Assembly (NCBI RefSeq): GCF_011386835.1
Contig: NC_088800.1
Coordinates: forward strand, 83,020,981-83,084,980
Reading direction: 5' to 3'
Length of the DNA: 64,000 bases
Origin: Chrysemys picta bellii
Lineage: Eukaryota > Chordata > Testudines > Emydidae
The notes beneath the pieces were generated by a model. It was not told the origin of the DNA, searched no databases, and saw only the letters and a program-made list of their open reading frames with translations. Both the position numbers and the translations under genes were made by a program. Shown here in pieces: positions 56,721-64,000 of this stretch; the first letter of the stretch is position 1; each line of letters begins with the position of its first letter.

Positions 56721-59214
56721 TGACTGCACAGGGAGTAACAGCCACTAACCTTCATGGTGCCTTGTGCTGATGCTCTGTCCATGGTGCTGAATGTGGTTGT
56801 GACGACACTGCTGTCTCAAGCAGACTTTTTCAGAGTCACATCTTCAAACCAGCTGCAGTGTCCACTCTTTGGCCCTGATTCTCCATTGCCTGGCTCCTCC
56901 TGAAATAGCGACACCAAAACAATGTGAGTGTGAAACACCACCATTCTGATTTGTTAGCATGTTGCCTCTCTTCCCCCCTGGCCCTTTGCACGGATTTTGT
57001 AAATGGCTGTACACAGTACAGGGAAATGAAGGATCAGGCCTGCAGTGCGTGTAGCATTTATTGGTTGGGAAATACGAATCTGAGGGAAAGGAAGCAAGAA
57101 GGGACAACCATCAACTGGGAGAAGTGATGATGAATCTGTTGACAGCTGCATGAATGGAGTCCTCTGCTTCTGTGAATCTGCGTCGTTCAATTGACTTCTC
57201 TGGCTGTTTCATTAACAGCTCAGGCTCGCACATCTAGAAGGCAATGGGAATGCTTTTATTGCCTTCTGAGGGTGCAGGATCAGGGTCGATAAGAACTTCA
57301 GTGCTTCTCACCCGTCTCCATCCAGAATAACTAAAAACTCAGCTGCAGCTCCTTAAAGGTACCTAACTCCCATTGGCTCCTCAAAGGTATTTAGGTGTCT
57401 GCTTTTCAGGATCTGGGCCTCAGATCTATCCTCTCCTTCAAATGTAGCAACACACATTAGCCCCAGGTTCCGACTTGTATTATAGTAATACTTAATGTCC
57501 CTATTGCAGTATTGCCCAAAGGGTCCAGTCAGGGTTGAGGAGAAGTTGTACTAGGCATGGAGTTACACTCAATCCCTGCCCTGAAGACCTGGGAACCTGG
57601 TCTAGCAAAGCCCTTAAGCACATGTTTTTGTGTTATGCCTGACCGGAACCTAAGGGGGCATCCAACACATGAAGGGTAGTGGAGAGGGTGACAGTCAAAT
57701 ATATATATATCTAAATATATACATTTGTGTATTTTTCTTAACTACATCAATGCATAAATAATTATGACATTTCATGTAGGTGGACAGTTGCATTTAATAG
57801 AGGCTGAGAGATGGGTACCCAGGGGTTTTTGTTTGCCAAGTTTAGACCTTACTGAGCTATATTATTTTTCTAACTTAAATTCTGTTTTCATTAAGTGTTA
57901 GACGCCCACCGGGAATTCTGTTAATAAAAATGTGTTATATTATGTAGCTAACAGGAGGTAAGAGGTGTCCCAGGCTAGAGGCAAAACTTAGCTCTCCCAT
58001 CCCTAGGCCTCTGGTTGGGCTTCTCTGATACCATTAGATCTCTCCAGATAATCAGGGTCAACTCAGATTAATATTTGGTTGGACCTCCCAGGTCTGGGTG
58101 ACTATGTAGGGAGGCACTCTCCTCTGAGACGGTGCTGAGCAAATCTCCCAGCCTGGTGCTAAGGGCTGCTGTATGGCTTGAGATTCTGTGCTTTTGGATG
58201 GTGCCCTGAGAACCAGTGGGCCAGGAGTCTGGTTTAAAAATCTCTTGTCTCCCTTCTGTTAAACGGCTGCTATATGGCACCCCAGCAGTGGCTGCATTTC
58301 AGCAGTCATTGAGCTAACACACAAGCTATATAAAGGAATCAGTTTAAGGCTAAAGGCTACTATAAAAATGTAAGTGCTTACTTGAAACCACATTTATACC
58401 TGGAAACCTCAAATGTTTTAATGCCCAGCTAAATCTAGTCCAACATCAAGGCTAATAAAAATCTCCTATCCTGTCTTACAGTCTCCCAAGAACATAACAT
58501 TTATGAAAGTGCAATTGTCATTGAGACAATGGGTTCTTTTTCTTAAAATCGATACTTTCAGTGTCTTGTTCATTATTAAAATCTTTCTCGTGCACTAATC
58601 TGGCCACTTTAGAACATTAGATAATGGACATTTGCATTAAATTAATCACTTAACTTCTGCACAATCTTTTCTCTCCCTAAAGTGACCAGTTTTTGAAGAG
58701 CTTCAATTTCTGGATTGTTTTCTATGCTGAGGATTAGAAGGATGGTGCCCTTAGTGAAAAATTCCAGCAGGGACTACTTTAAACTCATCTCCCAGTGCAA
58801 GATTTCTCTTGAAGGAAGCAAGGAGATTCAATTAAATTAGTTAGACAAGGTAGCTTGAGAAAAGTTCTGTACATTTTTAAATACTTTTTTTTTATCATAA
58901 AGCTGTTTTAGATCGCTTCCTTTATTTGCTGCTCCTGTCTCAAAGGGTGATTTATCAGGTCCCTACCGCATATAAAATCCTTTCTCTTAAGACAATGCTT
59001 CTCTCCCAGGCAACTTAATGTTTTCTGGCCAAAATTCTCAAACTTGGATGTCTTAAACCAGAGCCTACCCATGGATTTAAGGTTGAATTCAGCAAGCAAG
59101 TGAGCTATTGCAATCAAGGGAGAAGTCCTTTGACTTCAGTGGAGTCACTTACATGAGGGCAGTGGCCTTTTGATTGGACCCATGTTTAAAGTTATACAAA
59201 TGCTTGACTCCCAT
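56721..59214. other. Non-coding sequence
   Basis: 57345-57420 is a piece of the palindromic repeat; 57700-57720 is an AT dinucleotide run. 58050-58300 may be an unnamed repeat. No gene. Confidence 0.4.
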
Positions 59215-60050
59215 GCAGAATCAGGGCCTAAGTTGGCTTAATTTTCAAAAGCGCTAAGTGTGCTCAACTCCTGTGGACTGCAGTGAGAACTGCAGGTGCC
59301 CAACACTTTTGAAAACTGAGTTAGGAGTCTAACTTTAGGTTCTCAGGCTTGATCAGCCTTCTCTACTTTTTAGGTTGTGGGAAAGGAACTTCTGGATAGA
59401 GCTCACAGGCCCTACTTCAGCAAAGCCCTCATGCTTGAGCATTTAAGCACCATTGACTTCAATGGAAACTAAGCACAAGTGTAAGGTGAGACATATGTTT
59501 AAGTGCTTTGCTCATTAGGACTTACTGACGCATGTGCTTAAAGTTCAGCAGGTGATTAATGCTGGGATTTTTTTACTCGATGCCTGGGAATGTTGTGAAA
59601 TCCCAAAGCGTAACTGGGTTAAAAATGAATTAGATAAATTCACAGAGGATAGGTCTATCAATGGCTATTAGCCAATATGGTCATGGACGCAACCCCATGC
59701 TCTGGGTATCCCTAAACCTCTGATTGCCGGGAGGTGGGACTGGACGACAAGGGATGGAACACTCAATAAATTGACCTGTTCTGTTCATTCCCTCTGAAGC
59801 ATCTGTCATTGGCCGCTACCGGAAGACAGAATACTGGGCTAGCTGGACCCAGTCTTGTGATTTTTCAAAGGCACCTAAGGCAGTTAGATGCCCAAGTCTC
59901 CCGGATATTCATTGGGACGACCCAACCTACTTTAGGCTCCTCAGCCTTGGTGCTTTGCTGAATCAGGTCTTTAAGCATGTGCTTAAAATAGTTAATGGAA
60001 CTTAAACACAGGCTTACCATTTTAAGCACATGCTTAAGTGTTTTGGGGCC
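59215..60050. repeat. Cluster of palindromic and CTTAAG-type repeats around a CR1
   Basis: 59215-59345 is the palindromic type. 59420-59530 and 59945-60050 carry TAAGCACATGCTTAAGT-like motifs. CR1 3' end at 59575-59860 (plus): AACTGGGTTAAAAATGAATT, GGAAGACAGAATACTGGGCT. Confidence 0.6.
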
Positions 60051-60664
60051 TCAAGGCAGAAGGGAAACTCAGTGCTGTTTTTGAGATAATGAAGACACCG
60101 AAACTACTGGAAATCGGCTCTTTGGCTTCTTTGACTTCCATTAACATGGAAGCGCTAGTACCTGGAAAAACTGTGTGATAAATGGTTTTTCTTTGCTGGA
60201 ATTTTAATTACTTTGATGGCCTGAGGCTGTTGAGTTTTACTACTTGTGATACGAACAACAAATGTATTTGCAGGCTGAAGTCTGGAGTTTGTTACTGTTT
60301 GTACAATACCCTGAGGACAGTGATAACTTAACTACTGTGGAGCAATGAGATTGCAGTCACTTAATCAGCATCTATGTTATAGGGCTTGCATCTGGTGCTT
60401 GTTTTCTTGTTGTCACTGATGATACCAGAGATAAAGACCAGTAACCTCAAGGGGATGATGTTAAATCACAATTAAGAAAGTAGGCATCAAATTGCCAAGA
60501 GGGTAAAATGGGTATTTGCCTAGCACAGGGGATCTCAATCTCTTCCATACCAAGATCTCCTTTTTCATACTGGCATCCCCTGCAGACCCTGTCCCATCTA
60601 GCTGGGGTCTAGCCATGATGTCCCTCTCAATTAGCAACATAGGAAGGGCAACATGGTATGACCC
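60051..60664. other. Non-coding sequence
   Basis: 60527-60560 (CAGGGGATCTCAATC) may be a decayed hAT start. Otherwise unassigned. Confidence 0.4.
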
Positions 60665-60840
60665 CCTTTATTTATTTATTATAGTTACTCCGGGATCCCA
60701 TTGTGTTAGGTGCTGTACAAACACAGAACAAAGAGTCCCTGATCCACATGGTTTCCAATCAAAGTACAAGACAAGAGACAACAGATGGATACAGACAGAT
60801 GAATTACAAGGAAACGATGAACAACATTGATCAACATGAT
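60665..60840. repeat. Interspersed repeat (type shared with 37286-37450)
   Basis: TTTATTTATTATAGTTACTC, GGATCCCATTGTGTTAGGTG, AACACAGAACAAAGAGTCC, GACAAGAGACAACAGATGGA. Confidence 0.6.
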
Positions 60841-60966
60841 CGGCTGTGGTCTTGGCACTCCAGTAATGCGTTCAGTTGGGTTCAGCTCCAGCCCTCCTGA
60901 CAGCTGTTTGCAATTGCCCATGGGCTAGCACAGCAGAATGTTCCCCAAGGGCAGAGACCATTCAAG

Positions 60967-61090
60967 TAGGGTGACCAGATGTCCCGATTTTATAGGGACA
61001 GTCCCGATTTTGGGGTCTTTTTCTTATATAGGCTCCTATTACCCCCCACCCCCTGTCCTGATATTTCACATTTGCTGTCTGGTCACCCTA
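60967..61090. mobile_element. 124-bp hAT MITE, perfect TSD
   Basis: TAGGGTGACC ... GGTCACCCTA. Identical CATTCAAG at 60959-60966 and 61091-61098. Confidence 0.95.
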
Positions 61091-61118
61091 CATTCAAGTG
61101 ATTGGAAGGACTTCCATT

Positions 61119-61222
61119 TGTGACGGGTTGAACTCCCCTGTCCGGGATGCCTGCCTGCTTCACTAGCCTAGGCTGCCTCTCCTTGTTTTGATGAATCAGG
61201 CTCTCCAGCCTCTGGTAGCATG

Positions 61223-61278
<56 letters not shown>

Positions 61279-62323
61279 AGCTGTAGAATCACACAGAGTC
61301 TGCAAGCAGCTCTCTAGGGGAAGATTCAGCTAGGAAGTTGCCCAGCATTCAAGTGCACACCCCCTTTGGGGAGTAAACCCAAAATAATATTGTCTTGCGC
61401 TGTATAGAAAGATCTGCACTGCGCAAGCTCATAAAAATTCACCCTCTCCCTCAATGTGGAGAGAAATATGCACAGCTTTCCTCCCCTACCCCCCATATGA
61501 ATTGCACAAACTGAGTTTTGAAATAAACTAAAAACAAGTCTATTACGTATAAAAGGTAAATTTTAAGTGATTATAAGGGATAGCAAACAGAGCAAAGCAG
61601 ATTACTGAGCAAATAAAACACGCATACTAAGCGTAAGATCTCAAAGAAACTGGTTACAAGTAGACATTTCTCACCCTAAATGTTGATTTGGGGCAGTTGT
61701 AGAAATTCTTGAGGGTTAGCTGCCCTGCGTGCAGCTTAAATCTTCAGGTATCTTATTCACAGAACAGATCCCTTTTCCAGCTTGGGTTAGTATTCCTCCC
61801 CCCTTTCCCTTTGTCCTTGTTCCTTAGGTGTTTCCAGCAGTCATCCTGGGTGGGGATTCAGTGACAAGTGAACCTAGATACTCCCCAACCTTAAATAGAA
61901 AATTTACATAAGGTGGGAACCTTTTGTTTCCCAGTCTTGACCTCCCCCTCCTTTTAGTGGAAAATCACTAGAAATCCAAGATGGTGTTTAGTACCAGGTG
62001 ACATGACCACATGACCTTGTAGTGTTAAAGCAACATCCCAGGATGCTTCTCAAGAAGAAGAGAGAGTAGTATCTTCAAAGTCTTATTGTTTCTTCCTAAT
62101 GCTCATCAAGGCTGATGGCCTGCTGTCTGGTGGGTGTTTCCCAAGTATACACACAGTCGTAATTGTTACATGATCAATATTCCTAACTTTAGATACAGAA
62201 ATTATAAATGCATACAAATTGGATAATCACATGCAATAAACCATAACCTTTCCAATGATATCTCACATGACCCATCTTGCATTAAGGTGTTACCAGCAAA
62301 ATGATGCTTGGTGAAATGTCACC
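61119..62323. mobile_element. LTR-like repeat, about 1.2 kb
   Basis: It opens TGTGACGGGTTGAACTCCC and ends GGTGAAATGTCACCA, with GTGAC/GTCAC near both ends. Long AT-rich interior, no coding, one large (AC)n tract. The opening recalls turtle LTR sequences I have seen, but no TSD was found. Strand is not assigned. Confidence 0.35.
61227..61277 (+). repeat. (CA)n microsatellite, about 25 units
   Basis: Uninterrupted CA tract of about 51 bases, the longest in the window. Confidence 0.98.
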
Positions 62324-62379
62324 AAAAAACAGTTCAGAGGAGCTGGATTCTGCTGTGTAATTAGCTGGATGTTAATAGT

Positions 62380-62570
62380 ATTTCTAAAGCAGTCTCCCAC
62401 TGAGGATCTCAATGTTTTACAAGCATTACATCGCACAACACCTTGGGAGACAGGCAAATATTATTATCCCCATTGTACAGGAAGCACACAGATGATTAGG
62501 GACTTGCCCAAGGTTATTCAGCAAGTCAGTAGCAGAGCTGAGAACAGAGGCTTCTGGGGCCGCAGCCTAT
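62380..62570 (-). repeat. MIR-like SINE
   Basis: AGGATCTCAATGTTTTACAA, TTATTATCCCCATTGTACAG, GACTTGCCCAAGGTTATTCA. Confidence 0.65.
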
Positions 62571-62595
62571 GATTTAAGCATCAAATAATACAGGA

Positions 62596-62877
62596 GAAAA
62601 AAAAACTTTTGGTTATCACTACAAAAGTTTTTTTTCTGTTGCTGACAACAGTTCATCTTAATTAATTAGCGGCTTAGAGTTGGTAGGGCAACTCCCACTT
62701 TTTCATGTTTTGTATGTATATATATCTCCTCACTATATGTTCCAGTCTATGCATCCGATGAAGTGGGCTGTAGCCCACGAAAGCTTATGCTCAAATAAAT
62801 TTGTTAGTCTCTAAGGTGCCACAAGTACTCCTGTTCTTTTTGCGGATACAGACTAACCCGGCTGCTACTTTGAAACC
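62596..62877 (+). mobile_element. Penelope-like 3' end with hammerhead-like core
   Basis: The core lies at 62755-62792: CCGATGA (one base from CTGATGA), stem GTGGGC/GCCCAC with TGTA loop, GAAA at 62779-62782, then GC-TTAT-GC as a two-pair stem III and TC as the expected cleavage dinucleotide (UH). The tail continues TTGTTAGTCTCTAAGGTGCC ... CAGACTAACCCGGCTGC. A recognisable stem I was not found. The upstream part (GGTTATCACTACAAAAG) is homologous to the minus strand of 32034-32444. Confidence 0.65.
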
Positions 62878-62879
62878 AG

Positions 62880-63020
62880 TGTTTGCATTGTTGTCGTAGC
62901 CGTGTTCTTCCCAGGATGTGAAACAGACAAGGTGGGTGAAGTAATATTTTTTGTATTGGGCCAACGCTTGTTGGTGGAGGAGACAAGCTTTCAGCTTCAC
63001 AGAGTTCTTCTTCAGGTCTG
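62880..63020 (-). repeat. Hammerhead-like retroelement tail, second type
   Basis: Minus reading: CCAGACCTGAAGAAGAACTC, AGCTGAAAGCTTGTCTCC, CCAATACAAAAAATATTAC, CCTGGGAAGAACACGGCTAC. CTGAAGA is at 63015-63009 and GAAA at 62992-62989. It abuts the Penelope-like copy end to end. Confidence 0.7.
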
Positions 63021-63097
63021 GAAAAGGTAACTCATAATCAGTAAGTGCTGATCAGAGCAATACGATGAAATTCACCTCCTTCCAGAAGGACTATATA

Positions 63098-63165
63098 ATC
63101 ATAGAATCATAGAAGATTAGGATTGGAAGAGACCTCAGGAGGTCATTTAGTCCAACTCCATGCTC
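63098..63165 (-). repeat. CR1 3' tail fragment
   Basis: TAATCATAGAATCATAGAAG, GAGACCTCAGGAGGTCATTT, AGTCCAACTCC. Confidence 0.8.
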
Positions 63166-63167
63166 AA

Positions 63168-63241
63168 GGCTTATTCATCACTTAAGTCCCATTTATGCTG
63201 TCAGAATAGGATCTAAATGGGACTTAAGTGATGAATAGGCC
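63168..63241. repeat. 28-bp-arm inverted repeat
   Basis: Arms 63168-63195 and 63214-63241 are reverse complements at 27 of 28 positions around an 18-base spacer. It begins right after the CR1 tail. Confidence 0.95.
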
Positions 63242-63299
63242 TTGTGCTGACTCTTTGCACAGGGGTGAATTTCATCCAGAGTGAAAAGTGTGTGTGTTT

Positions 63300-63551
63300 G
63301 GCCTGGTCCCCACTAACCCCCCACTTCAGACTAATGTACGCAAATTCAGCTACGTTAATAACGTAGCTGAATTCGAAGTACCTTAGTCCGAACTTACCGC
63401 AGATCCAGACGCGGCAGGGAGACTCCCCCGTCGATGCTGCGTACTCCTCTCGCCGAGCTGGAGTACCGGCGTCGACGGCGAGCACTTCCGGGATTGATCC
63501 CAGAACATCGATTGCCTGCCGCCGGACCCGGAGGTAAGTGTAGACGTACCC
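63300..63551. mobile_element. PIF/Harbinger-like MITE with 3-bp TSD
   Basis: GGCCTGGTCCCCAC ... GTGTAGACGTACCC, flanked by TTT at 63297-63299 and 63552-63554. The internal hairpin AATTCAGCTACG...CGTAGCTGAATT (63342-63373) is shared with 28529-28813. The 64- and 90-codon open frames here are products of this CpG-rich element. Confidence 0.75.
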
Positions 63552-63554
63552 TTT

Positions 63555-64000
63555 GTTGCCTCACATCATCTTGCCATGTTCTATGCATCGTTCCTTGAAA
63601 TGATGCCTTGGTGCAACGATTATTTGAACAAATTAGGTTACAACATCAACATTAACATGGGGACTTCGATATTATTACTAAAATAAACTTTCTCCATCAG
63701 TGCTACCATGAAGAATAGAACAAGGTTGGCCGTGTGGGAGATTTGGGTAGAATATATTTAAGATCAAGCCATTCTAAATTTCTGTACACCATATGAAACT
63801 AACTTTGAGACTGATTTTTACAAGAATTGTAATACTTTGTGTTTGAGTTGTCAGAAACTAGGCTATTTAAAAATGAATCCGTTGCTTTCCACCACCCTTC
63901 CCAGGTCTTCAATTACAGTTAATTATGGGGCATATTCTGACAATCTTGCTCGTGTTGACTAGTTCTTTACCATTTAAGTAATTCCATTGAAATCAGTGGT
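63555..64000. other. Non-coding sequence to window end
   Basis: AT-rich, no gene or named repeat. Confidence 0.45.

Noticed and set aside
63213..63588. Minus-strand 90- and 64-codon frames
   Set aside because: Located within a CpG-rich MITE with 3-bp TSD.
1..64000. CRISPR array or bacterial-type operon
   Set aside because: No regularly spaced direct repeats and no bacterial gene structure; content is vertebrate throughout.

Overview
The window looks like a vertebrate nuclear chromosome segment, most likely from a turtle or a close sauropsid relative. It contains one recognisable protein-coding gene in a sea of interspersed repeats. The turtle inference rests on many 5'-truncated CR1 LINE copies in several subfamilies, MIR-like tRNA-derived SINEs, hAT and PIF/Harbinger-like MITEs with visible target-site duplications (TSDs), and Penelope-like repeat tails. 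No L1 or Alu sequence was seen. Family names come from recognition, not from a database search.

The gene is SSTR5 (somatostatin receptor type 5), read on the minus strand with its whole coding sequence in one exon (4945-6057). A strong splice acceptor lies just upstream of the coding exon on the minus strand (AG at 6117-6118), so a 5'UTR intron is likely. A GC-rich, CpG-containing stretch at about 17.9-18.95 kb carries three strong minus-strand donor motifs and is the best candidate for the SSTR5 promoter and first exon(s). If so, about 6.1-18 kb is SSTR5 intron and the sequence beyond 19 kb is upstream intergenic DNA. No other gene, tRNA, rRNA or CRISPR array could be supported.

Layout: 1-4.9 kb is 3' flank with SINE and CR1 fragments; 4.9-6.1 kb is SSTR5; 7.5-10.2 kb holds three GC-rich minisatellite-bearing DNA transposons; 11.2-17.7 kb has mixed repeats including an 86-bp-arm palindrome; 17.9-19 kb is the CpG-rich region; 19.9-20.3 kb may be conserved non-coding sequence; 20.8-21.2 kb is a hAT element interrupted by a second hAT MITE; 28.2-33.0 kb contains LTR-like repeats, a CR1 with an open 236-codon frame and a Penelope-like insertion; 36-50 kb contains nested MITEs, CR1 and Ty3/gypsy-like debris; 51-64 kb contains further MITEs, CR1, microsatellites and LTR-like repeats.

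The most unusual signal is a set of hammerhead-ribozyme-like cores (CUGANGA, stem II hairpin, GAAA) in the Penelope-like repeats and in a second related tail family, nine loci in all. The transposon insertions also give an unusually readable record: three copies of exactly 124 bp with 8-bp TSDs, four hAT elements of other families with duplicated 8-mers, and several nested insertions that fix relative ages.
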